Below are positions 8,531-17,577 of a stretch of 64,000 nucleotides of DNA, piece after piece. How positions within the stretch are numbered: the stretch's first letter is position 1; every line of letters begins with the position of its first letter. The notes beneath the pieces are model-generated. The model did no database searches, had not been told where the DNA came from, and was given only the letters and a program-made list of their open reading frames with translations. The position numbers and the translations under genes are program-made. The DNA is from Aminobacter sp. HY435 (lineage in GTDB: Bacteria > Pseudomonadota > Alphaproteobacteria > Rhizobiales > Rhizobiaceae): positions 1-64,000 of the forward strand of contig NZ_JANKZL010000015.1 in the NCBI RefSeq assembly GCF_027568395.1, written 5' to 3'.

Positions 8531-10897
8531 ATGACGATTTCAGTCTATCCCGAAATTGCGGCCGGCCCACCGCGTCCGAGCCTGATCCTGCAGCCTGGTC
8601 TGCTGGTGCCTGGCACGGAGCGGTATCACGTACCGGGCGCCGGTGCTGTGCTGATCGACATCGAGGCCGGCGACCGGGTGACTGTGCGCAATCTCGAAGG
8701 CGGGCAGGCGTGCGAGCTCGTCGCGTTTGATACCGCCGGCAAAGCCGATCCGGGCATTCTGGGTGCGCGCTCGAACAGCGATGCATCGGGGCTGAAGGCG
8801 CTGCTTGTCGATGGCGACGACAGCCTGCAGAAGTTCCGTGCCGGGTTGGCGCGCCGCAAGCTCGAGCTTGGCCGGGTCGAAGCGGTGCGCTTCTTCGATG
8901 GCACGACCGCTGCCGGTGTCGAGGAGAGTTTTGTCGTTGCGCGCGCCGGCTCGCTCGTTGTTGCCGCTCCTGCTGCGCCGATGGCAGTCGACAGTCAAGA
9001 CACGGCAACACCGCTGGTCGTCATGGTCAAGCGGGCCAAGGTCCGCACTGCGCCTGGCGGCTTCGATCTGCCAGACCCGCTCGCCGACCCGGTGCTCGAT
9101 CTCAGGGTCAAGTCGAAGACAGCGGAGAGCTACTTCGTCAAGGCCGGCGACTACATCCAGATCATCGATGTCGACGGCCGCCAGTGCACCGACTTCCAGT
9201 GCTTCTCTGCCCGCAAGCTCGACAAGGGCAGGGACCTCGCGCTCGACGTCACAGCTACCCGTTCGCTGATGGGCCATGCCTATCCGATGCCGGGCCTGCA
9301 TGCGAAATATTTCGACCAGGATTTCGAGCCTTTGGTCGAGGTCGTGCAGGACACCTGCGGCCGCCATGACGCGTTTGCGCTTGCTTGTTACGCCAAATAT
9401 TACGACGACATCGGTTATCCCGGCCACATCAACTGCTCGGAGAACTTCAACGGCGCGCTGACACCGCATGGGGTGAATGCCCGCGCCGGCTGGATGGCGG
9501 TCAACTTCTTCTTCAACACCGGCATCGACGCCCATGGCGTGATGTTCTCCGACGAACCCTGGTCGCGGCCGGGCGACTATGTGCTGTTGCGGGCGCTGAC
9601 CGACATCGTCTGCGTCTCCTCGGCCTGCCCTGACGATACCACTCCGGCCAATGGCTGGAACCTCACCGACATCCACGTCCGGACCTATTCCGGGCAGAAC
9701 AAGTTCCAGCGCGCGATCGCCCGACGCACGACCCCGGAGGCCGAACCCAAGATGACCCGCGAGACCGCCTTCCATTCAAGCTTCGCCAAGCACACCCGAA
9801 ACTTCATCGAATACAAGGGCTTCTGGCTGCCGCAGGAATTCGCCAAGGAGGGGCCGATCGAGGAATATTGGGCTTGCCGCCAGAAGGCGGTGGTCATGGA
9901 TCTCTCTGCCCTGCGCAAGTTCGAGGTCACCGGCCCGGATTCCGAAGCGCTGCTGCAGTACACGCTTACCCGCGACGTCAAGAAGCTCGGCGTCGGCCAG
10001 GTCGTCTACACCGCGATGTGTTACGAGCATGGCGGCATGATCGACGATGGCACGCTGCTGCGCCTCGGCAAGGACAATTTCCGCTGGATCTGCGGTGACG
10101 ACTATTCCGGCGTGTGGTTGCGCGAGGTGGCGGAAAAGCTCGGCCTCAAGGTGCTGGTGCGTTCTTCGACCGACCAGATGCACAACATCGCCGTCCAGGG
10201 TCCCAACAGCCGCGACATCCTCAAGGAGATCGTCTGGACGCCGCCGCACCAGCCGGCGCTGTCGGAGCTCGAATGGTTCCGCTTCACCATCGGCCGCATC
10301 GGCGACTCCACAGGCGTGCCGATCGTCGTTTCCCGTACCGGCTACACCGGCGAGCTCGGCTACGAGGTCTGGTGCCATCCGCGCGATGCCGAAAAGGTCT
10401 TCGACGCGGTCTGGGAGGCCGGTCAGCCGCGTGGGCTGAAGCCGATGGGCTTTGCTGCGCTCGACATGGTGCGCATCGAGGCAGGCCTGATCTTCGCCAA
10501 TTATGAGTTCTCCGACCAGACCGATCCGTTCGAGGCAGGCATCGGCTTCACCGTGCCGCTGAAGACCAAGACCGACGACTTCATCGGCCGCGAGGCACTG
10601 ATAAGGCGCAAGGACAACCCGATCCACAAGCTTGTCGGCCTCGACATCGACGCCAATGTCGCCGTCGGCCATGGCGACTGCGTCCATATCGGCCGCGCCC
10701 AGATCGGTGTCGTCACCTCTTCGATGCGCTCGCCGGTGTTGGGCAAGAACATCGCGCTCGCCCGTGTCGACGCAACGCATGCCAATATCGGCACCGAGGT
10801 CGAGGTCGGCAAGCTCGACGGCCAGCAGAAGCGCCTGCCGGCCAAGATCGTTGCCTTCGCTCACTACGATCCGAAGAAGGAACGCCCGAGGTCGTAA
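8531..10897 (+). CDS. tdm: TMAO demethylase-like protein: DUF1989 plus GcvT-type folate-binding domains
   Basis: A 788-residue fusion. Residues 20-400 carry DUF1989-type sequence, apparently in two copies: AGDRVTVRNLEGGQACELVA near 45 and AGDYIQIIDVDGRQCTDFQC near 205. The second copy has Cys/His-rich blocks DTCGRHD and NCSENF that could hold metal. Residues 407-788 are an aminomethyltransferase-like (GcvT_N and C) domain, with GYTGELGYEVW and RIEAGLIF. This architecture is that of Tdm, which splits TMAO into dimethylamine and formaldehyde, the GcvT half binding THF. Location near tmm, folD and fhs supports the call. The ATG at 8531 has GAGG six bases upstream; a GTG two codons earlier is possible. 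Other DUF1989-GcvT fusions exist, so substrate is inferred. Confidence 0.85.
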   Translation: MTISVYPEIAAGPPRPSLILQPGLLVPGTERYHVPGAGAVLIDIEAGDRVTVRNLEGGQACELVAFDTAGKADPGILGARSNSDASGLKALLVDGDDSLQKFRAGLARRKLELGRVEAVRFFDGTTAAGVEESFVVARAGSLVVAAPAAPMAVDSQDTATPLVVMVKRAKVRTAPGGFDLPDPLADPVLDLRVKSKTAESYFVKAGDYIQIIDVDGRQCTDFQCFSARKLDKGRDLALDVTATRSLMGHAYPMPGLHAKYFDQDFEPLVEVVQDTCGRHDAFALACYAKYYDDIGYPGHINCSENFNGALTPHGVNARAGWMAVNFFFNTGIDAHGVMFSDEPWSRPGDYVLLRALTDIVCVSSACPDDTTPANGWNLTDIHVRTYSGQNKFQRAIARRTTPEAEPKMTRETAFHSSFAKHTRNFIEYKGFWLPQEFAKEGPIEEYWACRQKAVVMDLSALRKFEVTGPDSEALLQYTLTRDVKKLGVGQVVYTAMCYEHGGMIDDGTLLRLGKDNFRWICGDDYSGVWLREVAEKLGLKVLVRSSTDQMHNIAVQGPNSRDILKEIVWTPPHQPALSELEWFRFTIGRIGDSTGVPIVVSRTGYTGELGYEVWCHPRDAEKVFDAVWEAGQPRGLKPMGFAALDMVRIEAGLIFANYEFSDQTDPFEAGIGFTVPLKTKTDDFIGREALIRRKDNPIHKLVGLDIDANVAVGHGDCVHIGRAQIGVVTSSMRSPVLGKNIALARVDATHANIGTEVEVGKLDGQQKRLPAKIVAFAHYDPKKERPRS

Positions 10898-10924
10898 ATC
10901 GCCGGCCCGTTCAACCTGTCGCAC

Positions 10925-10950
10925 AAGCCCCCGGTTTCCGGGGGCTTTTT
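10925..10950 (+). terminator. Rho-independent terminator after tdm
   Basis: A 10-bp stem, AAGCCCCCGG and CCGGGGGCTT, with a TTT loop and a following T-run, 27 bp after the tdm stop codon. It closes the methylated-amine block on the right. Confidence 0.85.
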
Positions 10951-11014
10951 GTTTGATGATTGCCGGAATTGGATTATCTACTAGCGCTGTTGCAGCCGCC
11001 AAACAGGTATCGCC

Positions 11015-11758
11015 GTGGACATATTCTCGTGGTCGCCCATTCTGTTGACGCTGCCCTTCATCCTGATCGGTGTGGCGGTCTATTTCCTCGGGGTCTTCTG
11101 CCTGTCGATCTTCGCCAGGCAGGCCAAGCGCAATCCGCTGTCGATACCTGTCGCGACCTTTGTCGGCACCATCACGACGGCCTGGGCCCTGTCGCTCGGC
11201 TTCACGGCAGCTGACGTCTGGTCGGTCAATGCGCGCGCCACCCAAGTGGCCGCCGAAGAGCGCTCTTCGATGATGCGGCTGGCCGGAATGGTGAAACCGG
11301 AGGCGCTCGATTCGGCAGAGCTTGTCACCGGCCTCAAGGCCTACAAGGACGCCAGCGCGGCCGACGAGTGGCACAACGCCAACCTGTCGCCCGCCCGCTC
11401 AGTCGAGCAGGCGCTCCAGCACATTCGCCTCGGGCTGATCGGGCTGTCGAAGGCCGATGTCGCCGACCCGATCATCGGCCAAATGGCTCAGGACTTCGAT
11501 GAACTGCAGGACGCCCGCAACTCGCGCCTGGCGATCGGGGCGGGGTCGGTCAATCAGCTGAAATGGTACCTGGTGCTGTTCTTGACCATGCTGTCGGCGG
11601 TGGTCATCGGTGCGGTCCACGCCGACAAGCCGAAGGCCGGCAGGAAGGCCATCGCCATGTTCGCGGTGACGGCCTGTGTGAGCCTGTGGATACTCGCCTT
11701 GCATACCAACCCGTATGTCGGCGTGGCCCAGGTCACACTGGGCGACGCGCGGATCTGA
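11015..11758 (+). CDS. Bestrophin-like (DUF4239) membrane protein
   Basis: A 247-residue membrane protein. Two hydrophobic segments lie near the N-terminus (PILLTLPFILIGVAVYFLGV and the VGTITTAWALSLGF region) and two near the C-terminus (WYLVLFLTMLSAVVIGAV and AIAMFAVTACVSLWILAL). A soluble helical middle contains WSVNARATQVAAEERSSMM, the conserved pattern of DUF4239/bestrophin-like proteins. Function in bacteria is unclear; some relatives resemble anion channels. The start codon is a GTG with an AGGT leader. It stands alone between the tdm terminator and a convergent small gene. Confidence 0.65.
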   Translation: MDIFSWSPILLTLPFILIGVAVYFLGVFCLSIFARQAKRNPLSIPVATFVGTITTAWALSLGFTAADVWSVNARATQVAAEERSSMMRLAGMVKPEALDSAELVTGLKAYKDASAADEWHNANLSPARSVEQALQHIRLGLIGLSKADVADPIIGQMAQDFDELQDARNSRLAIGAGSVNQLKWYLVLFLTMLSAVVIGAVHADKPKAGRKAIAMFAVTACVSLWILALHTNPYVGVAQVTLGDARI

Positions 11759-11828
11759 CGGCAGGTCTCGGCAAAGCCGCTTTGACGATTCGGTTCGCAG
11801 GCCCGGCCGGCATTTTTTGTCCTGATGG

Positions 11829-11948
11829 TTATCTCTTCGTGCGCTGGGGGCAGGGCGCTGACGTCAGGCAGGCATAGGCCAGCACAATGGCAAAGAATCC
11901 AAAGGCGGCGACAACGCCTGCAACGGTAATGATGGATTCGGTCGGCAT
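11829..11948 (-). CDS. Small single-span membrane protein, 39 residues
   Basis: A short frame with an ATG preceded by GCGGAGAAAACAT, a good ribosome-binding site. The peptide begins MPTESIITVAGVVAAFGFFA, continues with a hydrophobic IVLAYACLTS and ends in a basic QRTKR tail: one transmembrane helix with a positive C-terminus. Tiny membrane proteins of this form occur widely in rhizobia, but no function is known to me. Confidence 0.55.
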   Translation of the reverse strand: MPTESIITVAGVVAAFGFFAIVLAYACLTSAPCPQRTKR

Positions 11949-12141
11949 ATGTTTTCTCCGCTCTGCAATGATGAACATGCTCATCCCCGGATGAATGCAG
12001 CGCTTTGACCTGGATCAAGCGATGAAGAAGATTGCTTGAGATGCGCGGAGGACATCGCCTGCATTCCGGTGATGGCCCGCAGACAGGCGTTTGGCGTAGC
12101 TGGCGGACTTGGTACTCCCGGCATTGGAAGTGCGGTGCCTG

Positions 12142-13170
12142 TCAGGTAGCCAGACTGTCGAGGTGGTCCCAGTGCTGCTCGATGAGCTCGGCCGCGCGGC
12201 GCGTCTGCGACGAGAACGTCAGCGTCCGTGCCAGCGCCTGGCCACGCGCGGCGATGGCCTCTGCCTCGGTGCCGTGGCTGCGAACCCATTCGATTTTTTC
12301 GGCGAAATCCGCCATGTCGGCCGCTACCGGAACGTAATGCTCAAACGGCTTGAGCTCGTCATAATACCATTGCCGGAAGCCGAACTGGGAATCGACCTTC
12401 AGGACACAGCAGCCGTAGAGCATGCGGACCAGCAGATTCGACCAGGTGTTGGTGTAGCCGTCGATATCGATGGCGAACTTGCGCCCCAGCCAGCTCGGCG
12501 CAGCAATCGGAGCCTCGAGCAGGCCTTGCCGCTGCGCCAGAGGGCGGAAGGCGGCAGCGCTTGGATGAATGCCGGAGAAACGGACGTCCGTCCCGGGGAT
12601 TTCCTTGAGCCGCATCACCATCCGCAGCCTTTGCAGCACAGCGGCATCGTCCTGGTCTTCAGGACAAAGGCTGATCCAGCCGTTGCCGTTCATGCCGCCG
12701 CGCCAGACGATTTCATCCGAACGGTCCCGCCAGCGTGGGGCGGACCTGCCGCTCTGCATTTCGGTGCCGAAGCCGTGGCTCTGGAAGAAATGCGGATCGG
12801 GCAGTCCTATGTGCCGGGGGAAGCGTACCGAAGGCGCAAAGCGCGCATTGGAGGTCGTCTCGCCATCAGACGCGTTGACTGTCATGTGCTTCACTTGGGG
12901 CGCGCACTGGCTGAGCCAGAATGCGTTTGCGCTTGCCACCAGCCGCATCGAGCGGGTGAAGCGTCCGATGCCTTCGTCTTCCAGCACGAGCGTCAACCGG
13001 TCGCCGGTGCGCTCGATCCGCAGATCGTACGGTGGATTGCCTGCTTTGACATAGCGTACCCGCACCTTGGGTGGCTTTTCCCCGGCCCGGACGAACTCGC
13101 GTCTGATGTAGCGAGCCACCTTGAGGGCATTGAAGAAACGAGATGAGGCGAGGCTGATCGACTGGGGCAT
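12142..13170 (-). CDS. CAP10/GT90-family glycosyltransferase
   Basis: A 342-residue protein with the CAP10 (GT90, KDELC/POGLUT-like) blocks: IVWRGGMNG in the middle, GRKFAIDIDGYTNTWSNLL followed by GCCVLKVDSQ, and YVPVAADMADFAEKIEWVR near the C-terminus. Such enzymes transfer sugars such as xylose or glucose to glycans or, in bacteria, modify lipopolysaccharide or capsule. No other polysaccharide gene is adjacent; the exopolysaccharide locus lies 27 kb away. Cytosolic or peripheral location is likely since no signal peptide is seen. The acceptor is unknown. Confidence 0.78.
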   Translation of the reverse strand: MPQSISLASSRFFNALKVARYIRREFVRAGEKPPKVRVRYVKAGNPPYDLRIERTGDRLTLVLEDEGIGRFTRSMRLVASANAFWLSQCAPQVKHMTVNASDGETTSNARFAPSVRFPRHIGLPDPHFFQSHGFGTEMQSGRSAPRWRDRSDEIVWRGGMNGNGWISLCPEDQDDAAVLQRLRMVMRLKEIPGTDVRFSGIHPSAAAFRPLAQRQGLLEAPIAAPSWLGRKFAIDIDGYTNTWSNLLVRMLYGCCVLKVDSQFGFRQWYYDELKPFEHYVPVAADMADFAEKIEWVRSHGTEAEAIAARGQALARTLTFSSQTRRAAELIEQHWDHLDSLAT

Positions 13171-13363
13171 GCGGTGCTTTGGCTTTTCGGCGGGAGCGCA
13201 GGATACTCAGAATCCGGGATGGCTTCCACGTGGCGCGCAGTTGGTTTCGGTCCCTGCTACGCAGTGCCGCGGCATCAGTGGTCGAAATTGGAAACCCGCC
13301 GGCTACCCCGTCGGAAAACGAACAAAAATGAAATCGGAGGGGCAGTCTTTCTGGAGAAGAAAG

Positions 13364-13439
13364 TGGTGCCCGGAGGCGGATTCGAACCACCGACACGCGG
13401 ATTTTCAATCCGCTGCTCTACCAACTGAGCTATCCGGGC
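13364..13439 (-). tRNA. tRNA-Phe (anticodon GAA)
   Basis: On the minus strand this 76-base gene has acceptor arm GCCCGGA/TCCGGGC, D-arm AGCTCAGTTGGTAGAGC, anticodon loop TTGAAAA with anticodon GAA, T-arm GGTTCGAATCC and an encoded CCA. Confidence 0.97.
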
Positions 13440-13604
13440 AACCTTCCGGGATCAGGCCATCTGGCTTCGATCCGGAGCTTCTGGCGGTGCGCTGCACCCC
13501 CTGAATGCGGCTGGGTTATAACACGAGATTTTGGCCTGTCCAGCGCCTTGGGATGCTTTTCTCGAAAGAAATCACAGGCCGTAGCGGAAGGTCGAAAACG
13601 TGCC

Positions 13605-13817
13605 TCAACGTTCTTCGCCGGCTGGCGGGCGGCCGTCGGAATCGTCTTCCTCGTCGTCGCGTACCGGAATGGCGTAGCTGCCGGAAAGCCAGCGGTTGAG
13701 ATCGATGGCCTTGCAGCGCGGCGAGCAGAACGGATAGGATTCGCGCGCCGAAGGCTTGCCGCATTCGGGGCACGAAATCTTCGCCCGCAACGGCGTCACC
13801 TTGTCGTTGCCGGTCAT
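13605..13817 (-). CDS. yacG: YacG-type DNA gyrase inhibitor, zinc-binding
   Basis: A 70-residue protein with the four-Cys zinc site CPECGKPS...[17 protein letters not shown] and an acidic tail, the pattern of YacG. The E. coli homologue binds GyrB and inhibits DNA gyrase. The ATG overlaps the maf stop codon by 4 bp (ATGA), so translation is coupled. It is the last gene of the murA-to-yacG series and lies 165 bp from tRNA-Phe. Longer reading upstream would run inside maf and is not used. Confidence 0.93.
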   Translation of the reverse strand: MTGNDKVTPLRAKISCPECGKPSARESYPFCSPRCKAIDLNRWLSGSYAIPVRDDEEDDSDGRPPAGEER

Positions 13818-14443
13818 GCGTGAATGCCGCTCTGCCAGTTGAGCTGGACATTGTAGCCTTCGCCCGAGAGCAGCGACGTTGTCTCGTAGAGCGGCAGGCC
13901 AACGACGTTGGAATAGGAGCCGACGAGCTTGACCACGAAGGTGCCGGCGAGGCCCTGGATGCCATAGCCGCCGGCCTTGCCGCGCCACTCGCCCGAACCG
14001 AGATAGCTGTCCATGTCCTGGCGCGACAGGCGCTTGAAGCGCACGCGCGTTTCCACCAGCCGCTGGCGCAGCTTGCCGGCAGGGGTGATCAGCGCAATTC
14101 CGGTGTAGACGCGGTGCGAGCGGCCAGACAGCAGCTGCAGGCAGTGGACCGCGTCGTCGGCGGTCTCGGCCTTCGGCAGAATGCGGCGGCCGACGGCCAC
14201 CACGGTGTCGGCGGCGAGAATGAAGCCGGAAGCCGGCTCCGGTTCGCGGCCGAGAATCTCATGCGCCCGCTGCACCTTGGTGACAGACAGCCGCTTGGCG
14301 AGCGAGCGAGGGTGCTCGGCACGCATCGGCCGTTCGTCGACATCGGCCGGAAACAGCCGGTCAGGCTCGATGCCCGCCTGCTGCAACAACTCCACGCGGC
14401 GCGGCGAACCCGAGGCAAGCACAAGCTTTTGCAGATCGCTCAA
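13814..14443 (-). CDS. maf: Maf-family nucleoside triphosphate pyrophosphatase
   Basis: A 209-residue Maf/YhdE-type protein, starting with [19 protein letters not shown] and with the conserved [19 protein letters not shown] and [13 protein letters not shown] motifs. Family members hydrolyse non-canonical or UTP/TTP nucleotides to monophosphates and are linked to septum control and nucleotide-pool cleaning. It follows infA by 51 bp and overlaps yacG by 4 bp. The order infA-maf-yacG is common in Hyphomicrobiales. Confidence 0.94.
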   Translation of the reverse strand: MSDLQKLVLASGSPRRVELLQQAGIEPDRLFPADVDERPMRAEHPRSLAKRLSVTKVQRAHEILGREPEPASGFILAADTVVAVGRRILPKAETADDAVHCLQLLSGRSHRVYTGIALITPAGKLRQRLVETRVRFKRLSRQDMDSYLGSGEWRGKAGGYGIQGLAGTFVVKLVGSYSNVVGLPLYETTSLLSGEGYNVQLNWQSGIHA

Positions 14444-14494
14444 TCCAGGATCCTGTCGGTAAAGACGCTCGACACGCTTGGGGGCGGGGCGGTC

Positions 14495-14713
14495 TTACTT
14501 GAAACGGTAGGTGATGCGGCCCTTGGTCAGGTCGTAGGGCGTCATTTCGACGAGGACCTTGTCGCCGGTCAGAACGCGAATGCGGTTCTTGCGCATGCGG
14601 CCGGCGGTATGGGCGATGATTTCGTGTTCATTTTCGAGCTTGACCCGGAACATCGCGTTCGGCAACAATTCCGTCACAACGCCCGGAAACTCGAGGACTT
14701 CTTCCTTCGGCAT
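14495..14713 (-). CDS. infA: Translation initiation factor IF-1
   Basis: A 72-residue S1-fold protein with all family landmarks: [18 protein letters not shown], then [15 protein letters not shown] and [17 protein letters not shown]-1 binds the 30S A site during initiation. One variation from the usual start is MPKEEVLEF where MAKEE is more common. It lies 114 bp after the tyrosine phosphatase gene, a gap large enough for its own promoter. Confidence 0.98.
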
Positions 14714-14827
14714 TCGGTACCTTCGGTTTGGGTGGTTTTCCCGGCGCCTGGCCGGAATTTTCGCGGAACCTATATGATATTCCGCACTTTGTGAACACGC
14801 TTAATCGGCGTCGTTTCAGGTGCCGTA

Positions 14828-15271
14828 TTATGTCGCCCCTGCGCCAAATCTCTCGGCGATCCTCACCTTCAGCCTCTCACGCACGTCGCGATAGGCCGTC
14901 ATGATCTGATCGCGCGTCCCTGTCGCGGCCGTGGGGTCGGCAGTCGGCCAGTACTCGACGTCGATGGCCATCGAGCGGGTGAACTCGAGCGCCGCATGAT
15001 GGGCTTCCGGCGCCAGGGTCACGATCAGGTCGAAATATCCGTCTTCGAGGTCGTCGACGGTGCGTGGCTGGTGTTCGACGAGCGTCATGCCCTCTTCGGC
15101 CAGCACTGCGTCGACGAAGGGATCGCGTTCGCCGGCGCGCACGCCTGCCGAAGCCACGAAGATCGAGGGCGCAAGCCTATGCCGGGCAATGGCTTCGGCC
15201 ATCGGTGAGCGAACCGAATTCATTCGGCACATGAACAGGATAGAGCGCGGCGACCTTTCGTTTCCCGCCAT
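14828..15271 (-). CDS. Low-molecular-weight protein tyrosine phosphatase-like protein
   Basis: A 147-residue protein with the P-loop CRMNSVRSPMAEA near residue 15 (Cys-x5-Arg-Ser) and the general-acid region YWPTADPT, where the family has DPxx. It belongs to the LMW-PTP/arsenate-reductase superfamily. Its genome position between UPF0262 and infA is conserved in Hyphomicrobiales, so it is probably a housekeeping phosphatase, not an arsenic gene. It starts 3 bp after the UPF0262 stop. Confidence 0.88.
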   Translation of the reverse strand: MAGNERSPRSILFMCRMNSVRSPMAEAIARHRLAPSIFVASAGVRAGERDPFVDAVLAEEGMTLVEHQPRTVDDLEDGYFDLIVTLAPEAHHAALEFTRSMAIDVEYWPTADPTAATGTRDQIMTAYRDVRERLKVRIAERFGAGAT

Positions 15272-15274
15272 ATG

Positions 15275-15760
15275 TCATCCGCGCCAGTGCAGGACGCAGA
15301 TCAGCGTGAACAGCCGTCTGGCGGTGTCGAAGTCGATCTCGATCTTGCCGGCGAGGCGGTCTAGCAGGGTTTGCGAGCCCTCGTTGTGCAGGCCGCGCCG
15401 GCCCATGTCGATCGCCTCGATCTGGCTCGGGGTCGATGAGCGGATCGCCTCGTAGTAGCTCTCGCAGATCATGAAATAGTCCTTCACGATGCGGCGGAAG
15501 GGCGTCAGCGACAGGATGTGGGTGACGACCGCGCCGCCATGTTCGCGCGAAATGGCGAACACCAGCCGCGAATCGACCAGCGACAGCTTGAGCCTGTAGG
15601 GGCCGTGGCCGTCGTCGTTGATGGGATGGAAGCTGTTTTCCTCGATCAGGTCGAAGATGGCGACGGCACGCTCATGCTCGACGTCGGGCGTCGAACGGCC
15701 GATCGATTCGTCGAGTTCGACGTCGACCAGGCGGGAGCGTGCGTGACCTTTGTCGGACAT
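15275..15760 (-). CDS. UPF0262 family protein
   Basis: A 161-residue protein of the UPF0262 family, with [32 protein letters not shown] and [20 protein letters not shown]. Function is unknown; the gene is nearly restricted to alphaproteobacteria and nearly always follows hisD. Here it starts 6 bp after hisD and ends 3 bp before the phosphatase gene, so all three share a transcript. Confidence 0.93.
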   Translation of the reverse strand: MSDKGHARSRLVDVELDESIGRSTPDVEHERAVAIFDLIEENSFHPINDDGHGPYRLKLSLVDSRLVFAISREHGGAVVTHILSLTPFRRIVKDYFMICESYYEAIRSSTPSQIEAIDMGRRGLHNEGSQTLLDRLAGKIEIDFDTARRLFTLICVLHWRG

Positions 15761-15766
15761 CGCCGC

Positions 15767-17059
15767 CTACATGTTCAATCTGATGGCGACGGAGCGCGCA
15801 TGGGCCTCGAGCCCTTCCGCCCTGGCAAGCGCGATCGCTGCCGGCGCGAGCGCCCGCAACTGGTCCGGGCCGAGCTTGAGCAGCGATGTGCGCTTGACGA
15901 AGTCGAGCACCGACAGCCCCGAAGAGAAGCGCGCCGAACGCGCGGTCGGCAGGACGTGATTCGACCCGCCGACATAGTCGCCGATGACTTCAGGCGTATG
16001 GCGGCCGATGAAGATCGCACCTGCATTGCGCACGCGGTCCAGGAGAGCCTCGGGGTTGGCCACCGCAAGTTCGAGGTGTTCGGCGGCGATTCGGTTGACC
16101 AGCGGGATGGCGGCGTCGAAATCGTCGACCAGGATCACCGCGCCGAAATCGCGCCAGCTCGCGGCGGCCGTCTCGCCGCGCGGCAGATGCCTGATCTGGC
16201 GTTCGACCGCCGCTTGCACGGCCTTGCCGAAATCGGCGTCGTTGGTGATCAGGATCGATTGCGCCGAGACGTCGTGTTCGGCCTGGGCGAGCAGGTCGGC
16301 GGCGATCCAGTCGGGATCGTTGTCCTTGTCGGCGACAACCAGCACTTCCGACGGTCCCGCGATCATGTCGATGCCTACGGTCCCGAAAACCTGGCGCTTG
16401 GCAGCCGCCACATAGGCGTTGCCCGGGCCGACGATCTTGGCCACCGGGGCGATCGTCGCCGTGCCATAGGCGAGCGCTGCAACCGCCTGCGCGCCGCCGA
16501 CGCGGTAGATTTCGGAGACGCCGGCGATGTCTGCGGCGACCAGCACCAGCGGATTTATGACGCCGCCGGAAGCCGGCACCACGATGACGATGCGCTCCAC
16601 GCCGGCGACCTGGGCGGGAATCGCGTTCATCAGCACCGAGCTCGGATAGCTGGCCGTGCCGCCGGGCACATAGAGACCGACGGCCTCGACCGCCGTCCAG
16701 CGCGAGCCCAGTTCGACGCCGATCGGGTCGACATAGCGGTCGTCCTTCGGCAACTGGCGTTCATGGTGCGAGCGGATGCGGTCGCGGGCGAAACGCAGGG
16801 CCTCGACGGTTTCCGGATCGGCTTCCTTGTAGGCCTGGTCGAGGTCGGCGCGGGTGACGGCGATGCCGAGCGCGGCAAGGTCGGCGCGGTCGAACTTCAA
16901 GGTGTAGTCGACAAGCGCGTCGTCGCCGCGGCTGCGCACGTCGTCGATGATGGTGCGCACCGTCGCCTCGACATCGGGCGACACCTCGCGCTTGGTCGTC
17001 AGGAAGGCCGAAAAACGCTTCTCGAAGTCGGCGTCTGATTGGCGAAGGGTGATGGCCAT
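15767..17059 (-). CDS. hisD: Histidinol dehydrogenase
   Basis: A 430-residue enzyme of normal length, carrying out the last two oxidations of histidine biosynthesis (histidinol to histidine, NAD and Zn dependent). Characteristic blocks are VPGGTASYPSSVLMNAIPAQ, AGPSEVLVVAD, the QAEHD segment with a zinc-binding Gln/His, and GSNHVLPTARSARF. It starts 13 bp after the DUF2948 gene within the murA-UPF0262 series. Confidence 0.97.
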   Translation of the reverse strand: MAITLRQSDADFEKRFSAFLTTKREVSPDVEATVRTIIDDVRSRGDDALVDYTLKFDRADLAALGIAVTRADLDQAYKEADPETVEALRFARDRIRSHHERQLPKDDRYVDPIGVELGSRWTAVEAVGLYVPGGTASYPSSVLMNAIPAQVAGVERIVIVVPASGGVINPLVLVAADIAGVSEIYRVGGAQAVAALAYGTATIAPVAKIVGPGNAYVAAAKRQVFGTVGIDMIAGPSEVLVVADKDNDPDWIAADLLAQAEHDVSAQSILITNDADFGKAVQAAVERQIRHLPRGETAAASWRDFGAVILVDDFDAAIPLVNRIAAEHLELAVANPEALLDRVRNAGAIFIGRHTPEVIGDYVGGSNHVLPTARSARFSSGLSVLDFVKRTSLLKLGPDQLRALAPAAIALARAEGLEAHARSVAIRLNM

Positions 17060-17072
17060 GGTCGAAAAATGC

Positions 17073-17507
17073 TCAAGTCTTGTGGATGGGACGGGACGAG
17101 GCCTGCCACGATGCGCCGGTGTCGGTCAGGCGCGCCTCGATGCACTCGACTTCGAGGCGGATGGCGGCGTCGCCTGAAAACAGAAGCTCGATCTCGCCGG
17201 CCGGATCCTCGCCCTGGGCAAAGCCGATCGCCAGCAGTTCGAGGACGTCTTCGGTCTTGGCGCGCGAAATGCCGGACAGCTTGACCGACAGAACCCGGTC
17301 GAAATGCAGGATCGACCTGCGGCGCTCATACTTTGGCCGGAAGAAACCCTTCTTGGTTTCCCAGGCGAAGCGGTTCATCGCCAGCGCAAAACGCTTCGCC
17401 GGCGCATCAAATGCGATGTCGCCGACCTTGATCACCGCATCCTGCACATGCGCCGAGATGATCTCCAGGTCCTCTTCGTCGAGGGCGACTAGCTTCAGCT
17501 GGTTCAT
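17073..17507 (-). CDS. DUF2948 family protein
   Basis: A 144-residue protein starting MNQLKLVALDEEDLEIISAH, with FRPKYERRRSILHFDRV and LELLAIGF, the features of DUF2948. No biochemical role is known. It is found between murA and hisD in most Hyphomicrobiales, as here. The frame is open 38 codons further upstream, but that part falls in the intergenic hairpin and is not conserved-looking. Confidence 0.92.
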   Translation of the reverse strand: MNQLKLVALDEEDLEIISAHVQDAVIKVGDIAFDAPAKRFALAMNRFAWETKKGFFRPKYERRRSILHFDRVLSVKLSGISRAKTEDVLELLAIGFAQGEDPAGEIELLFSGDAAIRLEVECIEARLTDTGASWQASSRPIHKT

Positions 17508-17577
17508 GTCAGTTCGGCTGCCTGCGTGGAGACGTTGCGTTTCCAGTCTTGTTAGGCGGTCTTGGTGCCAAAGGGAA

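Noticed and set aside
9776-11374. A 532-codon frame opposite tdm and the DUF4239 gene
   Set aside because: It crosses the tdm terminator and has shadow-type composition; real domains lie on the other strand.
14828-15271. Arsenate reductase (arsC) as the name for the phosphatase-like gene
   Set aside because: The P-loop fits the superfamily, but no arsenic gene is near and its place beside infA is a housekeeping position.
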